DNA of 64,000 nucleotides from Acanthosepion pharaonis (lineage: Eukaryota; Mollusca; Cephalopoda; Sepiida; Sepiidae), in assembly GCA_903632075.3 (NCBI GenBank), contig CAHIKZ030000954.1, positions 2,486,904 to 2,550,903 of the forward strand, written 5' to 3'. Below are positions 1 to 11,147 of this stretch, piece by piece. The notes beneath the pieces were generated by a model. The model had not been told where the DNA came from. It saw nothing but the letters and a program-made list of their open reading frames with translations, and ran no database searches. The position numbers and the translations under genes are program-made. Position 1 is the stretch's first letter. The number at the start of each line of letters is the position of its first letter.

Positions 1-533
1 CAAAAAATGTTATTACAACCACCTCAGTAGTTTCAATCACAAAACCTATAAACATAGTACTATCCTGTTCACATATGTATGGAAGATCAAACAAGATAAG
101 GACCTCATTTTGAAATGGGAAATATTAAAAAAATGTTATAAATATAAGGAAGGTGATAAGTTCTGTTCACTATGTATGGAGGAAAAATTAGCTATCACTA
201 CCCATAAGCAACCTAAAAATTTATTAAACCAAAAATCAGAAATTCTTAGGTGTAGGCATAGAAAAGGCTGGTTATTAGAATAGTTTTTTTTTTTTTTTTT
301 TTTTCTCCTTGTCTCGTTATTGGCTTATCAATAACATAACATAACATAACATACCCTTTTTGTTGTTTGTGTTTTTTTTTTGTTTTTTTTTTGTGTGTGT
401 GTGTGTGACATGGTTATGGTTTTATTTGGTTTTTATCAATAAATACTGTTCCGTTATTGTCCTTTTTAGCCAGTTTTACCCTGAAGATCCGTTTAGGTAA
501 AACCTAGGTAGGTTTGCATGGCTCCTTAGGATT

Positions 534-536
<3 letters not shown>
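1..536. other. AT-rich intergenic DNA, no gene seen
   Basis: No coding trace is recognised. There is a T-run near 283-304 and a short TG run near 392-407. The stretch 470-540 shares a recognisable motif (GTTTAGGTAAAACC, then GGTAGGTTTG, then GGCTC) with 27118-27170. In both places the motif abuts a (TA)n tract, so it is probably one end of an interspersed repeat family. Confidence 0.5.

Positions 537-603
<67 letters not shown>
537..603. repeat. (TA)n microsatellite
   Basis: An uninterrupted TA dinucleotide run of about 65 bases. Open frames across it translate to poly-Ile/Tyr and are not genes. Confidence 0.97.
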
Positions 604-606
<3 letters not shown>

Positions 607-1375
607 GCACAATGTTTGGCAGAAATACCTCCCTACATGAGACATTAATGACAATCATGTTTTAATCTAGATAATTAATTTATGATTATCTGAGAGGTAT
701 TTACGTTCAGGCTTGATTCTTTTGTTCATTGTTTTTCCTTCTGAATGATAAAAGGAAGTTCATGCCTTAACAGGCATGAATGACACAACCACTCCTTGAT
801 TTTTCATAGACTAAAAATGTTAGAATTTAGTTTTTGAGCTTAAAATGTTGCCAAACCGTCTGCTCCTCTTATGTTGCAGCTTGCATCAACATTTGAGTTT
901 TACTTTCAGCCATAATTCTTGGGAAGGATAGTGGAGTGGTTTCCTGTTAGATTTGTCATGATTAATTTGAGATCTTGCCTCTGGTTAGCTAGCCATTGAC
1001 TTTAGTTTTCTATGTTTCCCTTTGAAAAGGGATGGTAGGGCTCATGTAGTTGTTGGTCATCCAAATCAAAAATAAGATATGAAGGGTTGTGTTTATGTAT
1101 AGTTATTTTTAACTTAAGTTTTATTCAGATACCAGGAATAAATAAAATTTGAAGAAAGATAAATGTCAATAAAAATGGAGCTAACATTTGGTTAAAATAT
1201 AATTTCTATAGCAGCTGAAGTAGTGTTCACTTAATGTGAATCAGATATTGTCACACGAGTGTAGATCTTCTTGTGAAATAATTTTTCTGGTAACAGTTCA
1301 TCAGCAAAACCTGTAAAATTGAAGTTTTCCAAATTCTTATATATTTACCATTAAGATTCTCCTACAACTTCACTC
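604..1375. other. Unassigned intergenic DNA
   Basis: No gene, RNA or mobile-element signature is recognised on either strand in this stretch. Confidence 0.4.
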
Positions 1376-1376
1376 A

Positions 1377-1413
<37 letters not shown>
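1376..1413. repeat. (CA)n microsatellite
   Basis: A run of CA dinucleotides directly upstream of the Penelope-like fragment. Confidence 0.95.
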
Positions 1414-1417
<4 letters not shown>

Positions 1418-1429
1418 TAGATATTAACA

Positions 1430-2430
1430 ATTGTATAGGACAGTGAGAGCACTGGCCTGTACAGAGATGATGCAGTTATACTTCTATGCAACACCAATCC
1501 ACAGCAAACTGACTGGCTCAGGAAACAACTAATCCAATTCTTTAAAGATCATGGACTTGATATCACCAAGGTGATCAACTTGATACTACTTTCGATCTAT
1601 CCAGAGGAGTGCACATGCCTTATAATAAGGAACTTTATAATCACATATACATTAGTAAAGAATCCAGCCACCTACCAGGTATCCTTAATAACCCGCACAT
1701 ACTGTCTGACATAGACTCTCTACTAACTCCAGGAATAAATACATCTTTGACAAAATTCAAAACCAAATATGTTGATGCCCTAAATAAAAGTAAGCACAAT
1801 ATTAAACTGGAGTACATCTCAAACACTAGCATGAATACCAATAGAAAACAACATAATTTAGTTCAACCCACTTTTCAATAGTAATGTCAGGACCAACATT
1901 GGCAGTCTTCATTACATTAGTACACAAATTCTTTAAAGATTTTCTCAAAAAAATCTTAAACAAGAACAACATTAAGGTTAGTCACAGCTGTACTAGAAAC
2001 CTTGACTAATATAGCCCAACATATATAGTGTATCCCTTAATAAATAATTAAGCAAAAATAATTAAAATGGTAGCTATGATGATGAAGACTGCAATTGCCA
2101 AAAACAGAACATGTCCTTTGAATGGAAAATGTATGTATAAAGGAGTTATTTATAAGGCCAGCATCAAGCTTAATGACCAAATTAAAATTTATTTTTGGTC
2201 AACTGCTAATAATTGGAAAAAATGTTTTTATCATATAATGACCCTTAACAACAAAAAATATGCAAATGCCACAGCACTAAGTTTTATGGGGGTATCAAAA
2301 CTGATAGCTACATGCCTGCAGTGAATTGGGAATTGGTTGCTAAAATCTATCCATTCCAAATCAGGGGTGACAGGTGCAATCTGTTTAAACTAAAAATTAT
2401 TCATCCAAAAAAATATTAATAATCCAAATC
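1430..2430 (+). pseudogene. Decayed Penelope-like element: RT C-terminus plus GIY-YIG region
   Basis: I read a broken coding track in the order expected for a Penelope-like retroelement. First comes a reverse-transcriptase block with LYRDDA (the YRDD active-site motif) near 1458-1475 and the downstream TDWLRKQL...FKDHGLDIT segment. Next is a linker readable at 1609-1881. A segment with ILNKNNIKVSHSC lies near 1955-2000. At 2067-2324 is a CPLNGKC-containing linker and a GIY-YIG-like part (KGVIYKASI, STANNWKK), and then a C-terminal trace with CNL near 2375. Several frameshifts and stops separate these pieces, so it cannot make a working enzyme. The element is 5'-truncated. The order RT, CPLNG-type linker, GIY-YIG is diagnostic of the class from general knowledge; the clade within Penelope is not determined. 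Confidence 0.8.
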
Positions 2431-3517
2431 TACTAAATGAACAAAATGAGCTTATATCTAATTGTATGCATAGAAAAAATGTTTTTCTTGAAATATTGTA
2501 ATCCTGGATAAACCACTTTTTGTCTAAATTCAATTTCAAATTTTAATTTTCCTCCCACTCTTATTTTGGGTCATACACCTCCTTTTAACCACTCAAACGA
2601 TTTTTATGAACAGTGTCCATATTTCAAATATTAAGCATACTTCGATTCCCCACCTTATTATTATTATTATTGACACCTCATTTCCTGAACTTAAACCCCA
2701 GTATAGCTTTAGTACAATTTTTGTGCTATTTTAATTTTGAACTCTGAATCAGCGTCCATCTCATGAGTATCTGTATACTTTTTGAATAAACAATAAGCTC
2801 TTGTGCCTGACTAGTTGGGTAACCAATAAAACTTGAGTTGCACACCAAATGTAGGTATATATGTATTTATTATATATATATATATATATATATACATGTG
2901 TGTGTGTGTATCTCAGTGGCAACTCTGGGGATCAGGCTGATCCAGAGTAAGTCAACATTCAAGTATATCCTATTTCAAAGCAACAAAACCTTTTGTAGTG
3001 TGGTTTTTTTTTTTTTTTTTTTTCATGAATTAAGCTGGATCCAAAATTGTTTTAACTCTGTGCCTCAAAATGTTGACCAAAATACATTTCATTGATATTG
3101 TTAATAATAAAGAAGAAAGAAAGAAAACAATAAAAATAAAAAAAGGAAATAAAATTAACATGGCTGGATAGGGCAGTGTAGATGTGAGCCCTATCAGAGC
3201 TGGACACATATTTAATAGGCAATGCATTTCTTGTTTTAATTTTATAAATAAGCTTTTAAAAATCTCTAATGATATGTATGCTCTGTTTTTCAAAGAACAG
3301 ATTTTTATTTCAACTTATTGTTTTCAAATGTACATTTTTAAATAATTCTGTACAGTATAAGTTTTTTTTAGTGGAATGTATCAATTAAAAGGTCAGGCAA
3401 ATGAAATTTAGCCTGTCTTCAAGTGACGGTGGGGAATCAAAAAAAGTGGCAGCCTTAACTCATTGACCAGAGGATTGAGTTGAGGAGTGTGTAGGAAAAG
3501 GATATGTTTTCCCTTGA
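2431..3517. other. Unassigned AT-rich DNA with microsatellites
   Basis: Contains a short TTA run near 2657-2670, a TA then TG microsatellite at about 2869-2909 and a T-run at about 3003-3023. Nothing coding is recognised. Confidence 0.4.
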
Positions 3518-4093
3518 CACCACTATTATTTTAACTACCTTCACAGCAATATTTGTTTTAAAAAGTGATGATTAGAATTTTAATAAAATCTAATTCTATA
3601 ATAAAAGTGAATTTTTACATTTTCTTTGTTCTTGAGAATTGACAAATAAACATTACTTATTACATTGTTTATTTACACTATTTGTTTATATTATTTTTTG
3701 GAATGGGGTGCAAAACATCAGTTAATTGCAAATGAATTCAAACTTTCTAAAATGGTAATAATTTATTAAATGTTTATAAGTTTGAATTAAACATTGTTTT
3801 CATATTTATATCTTTATAAATTGGTAAATAATAAATATTGCTTTGCATTATTTTTAATACAATTATATTAGTTTTTAGAATGTTGTAAATATGAAATTAA
3901 GCTGTTTTGCTAACCATTCCAATAAAGAATCTGATAAAATCTTTAATATTTTTGTTGTCAGTTCTCAAGAACAAAAAAAAACAACTTATAAATTCACTTT
4001 CATCATGTTTTAGTTTTATTACAATTTTAATAATTACTTTTTAAAACAACAGATATTACTGAGAAGTGTAGGTAGTTAATAATAATAGTGGTG
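3518..4093. mobile_element. Foldback MITE with ~130-bp terminal inverted repeats
   Basis: The left arm starts CACCACTATTATT at 3518 and runs to about 3650. The right arm, about 3957-4093, is its imperfect inverse and ends AATAATAGTGGTG. Shared blocks include the ACTACCT...CA box, TTTTAAAAAGT, AAAGTGAATTT and TTGTTCTTGAGAA. The centre is AT-rich and non-coding. This is a non-autonomous foldback structure; the parent superfamily cannot be told because no clear target duplication is visible. Confidence 0.8.
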
Positions 4094-5380
4094 TTCACAC
4101 ATCGTTTTTTGTTTTTCAGATACAAAGGTTAAAGTTTAAAATATGAACTGTGCTGATGCACAGAATGCAGTTTAAATATTTTTGCATTGAATCCTTTTTG
4201 CACAAGTTTGAGTAAATTATACAACTATTGAAAGATTTTACCAGCATTTTGTTGCTACAAAGAATATTAATTTGTCAGCTCCCACATATTCAAATGTTGG
4301 AACCACTTAAGTGGTGTTGTTCCCTGGTCCACCTTAATCCAGCGTGGTAGCACGTTAGGACATTCGGGCAAGTTGTCCAAACCGTTGAAGTTTGTGGTAA
4401 GTCACAATTTGAAAATTACATTAAAAATGTATTGTTGGTAATTTTACAATAAAAATGTATTCTTATACTTTAATAGTGTTTTGATTTGGGGGTGGAGTTA
4501 CTATTTGCCCATAGCTGGGGTCCTAACAGTCAACTGGGAGATGGAAGCTGCATAAAGAAGCAGTTGGTGAAGAACAGTTCGTGAAAAAACATCCTTCGAA
4601 AACACCAGAAGACATAGAAGAGAGGAAAAGAGTCCAAAGAAAATCCAGGGTTCTCCATGCCCTGAACCCTTCTACGCTAACATATGGTGGTTGTAGATGT
4701 CTCTTCAGATTCAACATAGGACTCGTTTCACACAGAAGAAAATGTCAATGAACACCACCAATGACAATTTTTAAAGCAAAATGACCAATAATACATTTTA
4801 TAGCGAAATTGAAGAAATGGCATACATTGACAATACAAGCGAAACAAACATTTAACTAGGATTAATCACATTTCTTGTAAGGAGAAACAAGTTTTCACTC
4901 CTTGTTTGATTTTGTAAGATTATTTGATTTAAAAAAAAATAAATAAATGCAGGAATGTAATTATAATTTAACCATGAAATAATGTCATTCTTTTGTATTA
5001 ATTATAAAATTTGAATTTTCATATTTAGATTTCAGCATTAAATAACCCATATAGGTGTTGATATGCCTCTAAATAAAAACATCACTAAACCAGACACAAA
5101 TCTAAGGCACACAGTCTTTTTCAATACAAGACTCAGTCACATTTTATGATGACTCATAAAATTTTTGTTGAGTTTCTTTTCTTATTGTCACACATACCTT
5201 AAAGTATAATGTTTTGTTGTTTTTTTTTAATAAAGAAGATTATATTAAAATTGTACAAGAAAAAATAATTAAAATCTTGGAATTGTGTAAAAATTAATAA
5301 AGAAAATATTTTAATTAAAAAGACTATTAAAATTGTATGAAAAACTAAAAAAATGATAGTCTTTGTAAAAATTAGTATAA
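4094..5380. other. Unassigned intergenic DNA
   Basis: No recognised gene. The less AT-rich part at 4260-4740 has no long open frame on the plus strand, and its minus-strand 64-codon frame (4523-4717) matches nothing I know. The rest is AT-rich. Confidence 0.35.
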
Positions 5381-5494
5381 AATTAATTTTAATAAAGCAG
5401 ATAATATTAAATTGTAAGAAAACCTATTAAGAAAATTAAAATGTTACTAATAAGTTTCTTTTTCAAAGAAAATGCTAGAATGAACCCAAACAGT

Positions 5495-5531
<37 letters not shown>

Positions 5532-7460
5532 AAAAACATGAATAAAAATTGATGTGTAAAGATTTGAAAAAAAAGAAAAGCAGCTAAAAATTGATGTTAT
5601 ATATAAAAAAGACAGATTAGATATTTATTTGCAAAGATTCATAAAACAGTCTCAACTCTAATGCTGTCAAAACCCTGCCAAATTTAAGTTGCAAATGGAT
5701 GTGGTTTGATTGAATAGTAATTCTTGAGTTTTGAACCAATGGAGATTAAAATTCTGTGTTCCCTAAAGATTTGTTTTTGATTTGGTTGGAGTTATCTGTT
5801 TGCCATATGAGAGAGGAAATTTTGAGTGCAAAGGCAGAAAGGATTGATCATATCAAGCATGTAGAGGATACTATTTGGTATCGCTGTAGTAGAAGAGAAG
5901 AAAATCTGCTGTTGCTACTCTGACTACCACTATTATTGTTGCTAAAGGAGAACTCTTAAAAACCTCCAAGAATTCTCTGTACGAAGAATGCCTTTTCTAA
6001 AACAGAGTTTATCTCATTTGAGTATCTTTTCTAAACCTGAGATCTAATTTCAAGCATGAAAGTCTGATTTACATTATGATATTTTGTCTAGACGATCCAG
6101 AAAACCTGCTTCATCTGAGGCAGGTCTACTTTTTCTCACCCTTTTGACTTTTACAATTGTCAAATTTGTGAACTTTTCAAAGCAATTAAATTTCTTTTGC
6201 TGCTATGAAATTGATTTATATGAAATGTTGCTCTAAAAGAAAGTTGTTAAAATTCATTTGTTATGGTTTTCATGAACTTTTCTTTCTCAGCAAAAAATAA
6301 AATTTGTATTACAAAAGACAATCTGCTTTGATAGCCTGAAGTGCACAAGGGAAATTTTGTGCAAAGCCTATATCGTAATTTGTACAAAACCAAACAACAC
6401 AAAAATACAAATACAAGAACTTCTTTATTCTTTATCTCCATATCTCATTCTCTGATGAAACTTTAATAAAAATGGAACATGTTAGATTTATAAACATTTC
6501 CTATTTGTTCATTCTGATCAATATTTTATCTCAATTCATAAATGTCTGTGTGCAAGATATATATAGATAGATAGATATAGATATATATAATCACACACAT
6601 ATATGAATTGAGATTTTATATATGTATGTATGTATATGATAAAAAAAGAAATGAAATTATGTAAAAATAATTAATGGGTGAATAAAAATAATTAATACAA
6701 TAGACTAGATTTGTTTATTACACTTTCTTTGAGGAGAGTGTTTTAAATAAACATTGAAAGAAGAAAGTTACCCACAAATTCTTTAAATAAAAAATGCTAT
6801 AATGAATCTAAACAGTTAATAAAAAAAATGACTTTAATAATATCTGATGTGTAAAAATTTGAATATGTGAGGCTCAAACTGGTTTTGTAAAAGAATTACC
6901 AAAATGAAGGCTGACAGTTTATAAAAAAGGTATATTTATAAAATTTGGTTTTCAAAGCTTTGTTAAAAAAAGATTCTCAAGTTTGATAGTTTCAAAACCT
7001 TCTTAAATAAAGTTTGTAAACAGGTGTGGCTTAAAGAGATGCATTTTGTGATTTTTTTAATCAATGGTGAATGCAAGTTACAAACGCAGTCTTAAATTAC
7101 TGATTCAATTTGTAATCGATTTGTGGCTATTTAAGAAGTCTGGCTTATCAGACAGACAGAAAAGTTTTGGCATTCACAAGAAAGATATCGACTAGTTCTA
7201 GGATTTAAAAAAAAAAAATCTAAATGCTACCACTGCTGTCAATAACTGTGAAAACGAAAAGAAAGAAGTTAAAGAAAAGGAACTAAGAGAAAAAAAAAAC
7301 AAAGAAAATTCTACAAATTTTGAGAGATATATGACTTTTTCTATAGTTGTTTGTGAAAGTTTGTCATAAAATGAGATATTAACACTGGCTTTGAACTTTT
7401 AAAAAATGTAAGATTTACCTCATCTCAGTAAAACCAAACTATTATCTAAACAAAAGAAAA
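5380..7460. repeat. Possible old tandem duplication, ~1.3-kb offset
   Basis: Blocks at about 5450-5480 (AAAATGCTAGAATGAACC...AAACAGTTA) recur at about 6797-6820 (AAAATGCTATAATGAATC...AAACAGTTAATA). Blocks near 5640-5730 recur near 6970-7050 (TCTCAA...GTCAAAACC / TTTCAAAACC, then TGTGG). A TACCACT block at about 5925 recurs near 7227. Order and offset (about 1.3 kb) are kept, so this looks like a diverged direct duplication rather than chance AT similarity. Microsatellites lie at 5495-5531 and 6559-6640. Confidence 0.45.
6436..6560 (+). repeat. Copy of interspersed repeat also at 24929-25355 and 27978-28040
   Basis: The segment CATATCTCATTCTCTGATG, then CTTTAATAAAAATGGAACATG, then TTAGATTTATAAACATTTCC matches the right arm of the foldback at 24929-25355 almost word for word. 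It is a solitary arm of that repeat family followed by a TAGA/TA microsatellite. Confidence 0.7.
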
Positions 7461-7553
7461 CAACCAATACCCGTGAATTGCCATCCTTCTCAACTCCTTT
7501 TGACAGTTAAATGATAATTATAATTGTTTTTGTGGCCCAACAGAATTGTAATT

Positions 7554-8055
7554 GTTATAGACAAGCGTATAGTTGCAAGAAAGAAATACGACAACAGCAG
7601 AAATAGATTTACGTGATTTATTTCAACAGGAACGTGTGGGTTTGGGACAGCCTCCTTGTGGTATAGTTCATAGGCCGGCTGAAGATCTGGGTTGATCTCT
7701 CATAGTAGTTCTCACAGGTTGGGTAGCGCTCCTCCTGCTGGCTGCTGCTGACCGCTCATCCTGACCGTGACAGGTCTCTTCCCTAGCCACCTGTTGACTG
7801 CCTGTTGTACTTCCCTGTGACCTCTTTTATGGCGTTTTTTTTATGGCTTAACAGGCTCGAAAAACGAAGCGAGTATAATTATGAGGGAAGCATTTTTATT
7901 GGACGAAAAATAGAACACTTTAAATATTACTTTATTTTCGACCGGAACTCGTGCGTCGGGAACATTTGTAAACGAAGATAATGGTCATTTTGTGACGGGG
8001 CTTTGTCCCGTTCACACCCGTCTCTCGCTTTTTGCCGAGATATGTCTTATTTTAA
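7554..8055 (-). mobile_element. LTR-like interspersed repeat, minus copy
   Basis: Inverse of 48705-49223, with many conserved blocks: GACGCACGAGTTCCGG, CAATAAAAATGCTTCCCTC, GAGACCTGTCACGGT, GAGAGATCAACCCAGATC, ACTATACCACAAGG and ATTTCTGCTGTTGTCGTA. On its own strand it has a CCATAAAAG TATA-like box and, 3' of this, an AATAAA signal (7617-7622 complement) about 60 bp before the shared end CGCTTGTCTATAAC. This layout is that of a solo LTR, but canonical TG...CA ends and a target duplication are not resolved, so LTR is the best guess rather than proven. Confidence 0.65.
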
Positions 8056-8289
8056 TTGAACTTGTTATCTTGCCTAATTGTGTTGCGCACAAAGGAACGT
8101 TTTGGGCAAACCTGTTTATAAGTTCTGTGCTATTATTTTTTTATGTCTTAGTAAATGTAAATTTCTTTTAAATTTTACACCATAGTAAATCTTGTGTTTT
8201 TTCGTTTGCGCCATTTATAATACTTGGGTTTAGAGATTTGACATTCTCTTTTCTCCCCCTCTCCCATTAAAATACTTTTAATGTACACA

Positions 8290-8962
8290 TACGGTGGACG
8301 GACAATTGCATACTGGACATCTGCGTCAAGAAAAATTGCATACCAGACAATTGCGTCCCTGGATAATTGCATACTTCTGATAATTTTTTGAAGTTACCAT
8401 TTTTTTTAAAGAGTTGCTTAATATAGAAATTTGCAGACCAATTAATTACTCTTAACAAGCAGAAAGGTAGTTACCATAAATTTAAAAAAAAAAAGAAAAA
8501 AAAAGAAAAATTTATTTTTTAAAGAAAGAGAAAATTAAACTAGCAGTTTTAGTTCTGAAATTTATAGATAATATTTTTATTTGGAACCCATAGCTAAGTT
8601 TCGAAAATCAAACACTGCTGGAAAAATATTTGTGGATGAGAAAAATTACAGCTACCACTACAAGAAGAAAAACACGGATGAAACAAAAACATACTGACGG
8701 GGTATAGAGCGATCTTGTAATGCTAATATCTGTCATTGCCTTCTAAAGAAAAATAAATTTTTAATTTTTTTTTTTTATTTTATTCCTTTTATTTCATTTT
8801 TTAAAAAATATGATTACTATCTATGCTTTTTTAAAAATTTATGGTAATTGCCTTTAAAAGCCACAAAAAAAGGGGTTCGCAATTATCCAGAGACGCATTT
8901 GTCTAGGGACGCAAACTGTCTGCTACACAAATGTCCATCCAGTACGCAACTATCCTAGAACC
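8290..8962 (+). mobile_element. MULE-type relic with FLYWCH zinc-finger trace
   Basis: Both ends carry sub-repeated inverted motifs built from GCGTC and CTGGATAATTGCATAC (8307-8375 on the left; AATTATCCAGAGACGCA and relatives at 8880-8955 inverted on the right). Between them, at about 8605-8740 plus, I read a FLYWCH-like domain: SNTAGKIFVDEKNYSYHYKK, then a stop (TGA, 8695-8697) where the family has the Trp of its WRC motif, then IERSC. The domain is therefore broken. FLYWCH fingers are a usual partner of Mutator-like transposases. Only this small domain remains, so the element is non-autonomous. Confidence 0.7.
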
Positions 8963-9589
8963 ATACACATACACATATACATAATTTTACTTTTAAAGAA
9001 GTTGTATTAAAGTCAACCGATAAGGTGTGTTTGTTCTATTTTTTCAGGTCAGTTGATCACTATCAAAATTGACGATAGAACAAATATTAGTTGATAATAA
9101 CACATACTTTAAAACACTCAATAATATATCCCCATTCCCTTCGTATTCCATTAATGAGAAGTAAGTTCCATTCGAACAACTACATCCCATGAACTACTGC
9201 TTTGTGGAACCAACGAGCGTGATTTTCTGACGACTACAGTCTTCTTAACCTGTTCAAGTCTAGGGTTAACTCTTATCTTTCCCACATATCCCCAAAAAAC
9301 TGTGCCTCTTAATCTTCTTGCCACCTCCACAACAAACTCTTTAAGGAATTCTCGGCAATGTTTAACTTTTTGCCTGCCATAGAAATAGTGTGTCAAAAAC
9401 ATGGTTATTCCCTTGACACTGCTATTACAGTTACATTTTTTGACTCTCTCTCGCCAATGCTTTGTAGTGATAGAAAAACAAAAAGTTCACTATTTCAAAA
9501 AAAGAAAGAAGAAAGAAAACTAAAGAAATAAAAAAAAAACAAGAGATAACCCCCCCCAAAAAAAAAAAAAAAAACTGAGACATCCAGAA
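8963..9589. other. Unassigned DNA
   Basis: An 83-codon minus-strand frame at 9151-9402 has ordinary amino-acid composition but matches no family I know and has no splice context. Poly-C/poly-A tracts lie at about 9550-9575. Confidence 0.35.
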
Positions 9590-10320
9590 GATGAATGAAA
9601 CGTGGAACTAGATCAATCTACACCGGTGGATGAAATAAATGGTTTGGTTCGAAATTCCAGTCAACTGAAGAAGGCCGGAGCATGACACAGCCGAAATGAT
9701 TTGACTATGGTGGAGTTAACTCCTCCTTCACTCCGTTAACCCTTTCACCAGGGGTCTCTCTTCCCTGGCTATAAATAGCCGCTGACCCTTGGCCTCTATC
9801 TCTTTTTTTCCTTCAGGCCTGTGCACTGACACCTTGAGGTAAATTCTTTTTCCTTCAGGATTTCAGCTATCAACCTCGAAATGTAGGCGCTAACAAGGGA
9901 TAGCGTGGAAACACGCTAAGCACAATATTCACACACGCACGCACATACAGAATATTCACACACACTTCGTCCTTTGTACTGTTTCCATGTATTGTAACTT
10001 GTTATTAATATATATTTGTATATACATATATTATCGGTCTTGTGTTTTGTTTGCTTTCTTTGACTTCTTCTTTGGACTTAATCAAAGTCCAACCTTTTTA
10101 TGTAGTTGGGCTCGGCGGGCAGGAGTATCTAAACCTTACTTGCGTTTCTTCTACGTCTGACTTCTATCAACAACAGCTAACAGCCACGCCATGAACCCTC
10201 AACAAGTGGTAACCGCTACGGCCCCACTACAATGGCAATGAAGATGAGGATAACAGTCCGAATAATGTAAATAATAATGCAAATAAAAAAAGAAAGAAAT
10301 AAAATAGGCCAAAAAGTCAT
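9590..10320 (+). repeat. SINE fragment interrupted by a solo LTR
   Basis: Segments 9600-9710 and 10232-10300 together align with the SINE body seen inverted at 31945-32302 and 21245-21495: GGAACTAGA, TGAAGAAGGCC, a GCCGAAA box, then GATGAGGATAACAGTCC and GAATAATGTAAATA. The tRNA-derived head is missing here. The body is split exactly where the 521-bp insertion sits. Confidence 0.8.
9711..10231 (+). mobile_element. 521-bp solo LTR inserted in a SINE
   Basis: Begins TGGAGTTAAC and ends CCCACTACA (TG...CA), flanked on both sides by ATGG (9707-9710 and 10232-10235). Uninterrupted SINE copies run straight through this ATGGCAATG site, so the borders are precise. A TATA box (TATAAATA, 9770-9777) lies 60 bp in. 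It opens with the 12-bp palindrome GGAGTTAACTCC. There is no internal coding region, so this is a solo LTR. Confidence 0.8.
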
Positions 10321-11032
10321 CATTCCTAAATGAAGGTGAAGAAAAAGAATGGTCAAATGAGTCCTGTGAACCAATCAGAAATCAAGAGACAATACTGAAA
10401 TGAAATCCTTTGTCTCGAAAAAAGGATAAACTTGGAGATGTACAGGCAAAGCAAACATAGAATCGATGAAATATTATGTCCGTTCTCCCATGCCCTACAT
10501 TTTTGGACACCTAAAAATCCCACAGAAAGTCGAAAGGATTACTACTATTAAGAGATACATAGATACATACATAAATACTAAAATACATATCCGAAGATAA
10601 CCACATGTAAACAAAACCCATAACCACTTTGGAAACACCCACAACTTATTTACAAGATTACAAAAGTATGTGATCCACGTACAATGAGATATTTATTATT
10701 TACCTTTTAAAAATCTATTTACCATTTTCTAAAGAAATAAATTTGAAAAGAAATCTTTTTATTAAACAAATTAATAAAAAAAATGAGAAAAATATCAAAC
10801 TATGTATTGTAAACTATCTACAATGCAATTCACCATTTTAAATAACTGAAGACAAATTTTTTGTTCACTCCAATAAATTTATATAGAATTTTAATCTTTT
10901 AATTCTGAAGAATAAAGAAAAGGTATATAAATCCGTTTTCATATGTTTGGGTTTTAACATTCTAACCATTCCTTTAAAAAAAAATAAATAAATAAACACA
11001 GTCGAAGGAGTCAATAAGTGTATACTGTATAC
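10321..11032. other. Unassigned AT-rich DNA
   Basis: No gene or repeat signature recognised. Confidence 0.4.
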
Positions 11033-11147
11033 CAGGGGTCGGCAACTCATTCGACCCCGCGGGCCGGATCGTGTTATAATGACGGGTCGCGGGCCGGACG
11101 AAGGCCATTAATGAAAAATTAAGGAAAATTACATATGCAGACCCCTG
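11033..11147. mobile_element. Possible short hAT-like MITE
   Basis: Starts CAGGGGTCGGCAAC and ends GACCCCTG; CAGGGGTC-type ends are common in hAT elements. The interior is GC-rich (GCGGGCCGGA repeated twice) in an AT-rich setting. An 8-bp target duplication is not visible, so either the right end is mis-set or the copy is damaged. Confidence 0.5.

Noticed and set aside
476..658. Open frames of poly-Ile/Tyr over TA tracts, also at 26733-26927, 27105-27440, 47121-47333, 47399-47777
   Set aside because: They are translations of TA/CTAT microsatellites and carry no protein signal.
9151..9402. 83-codon minus frame as a small gene
   Set aside because: No homologue, no splice or polyA context, and of a length expected by chance here.
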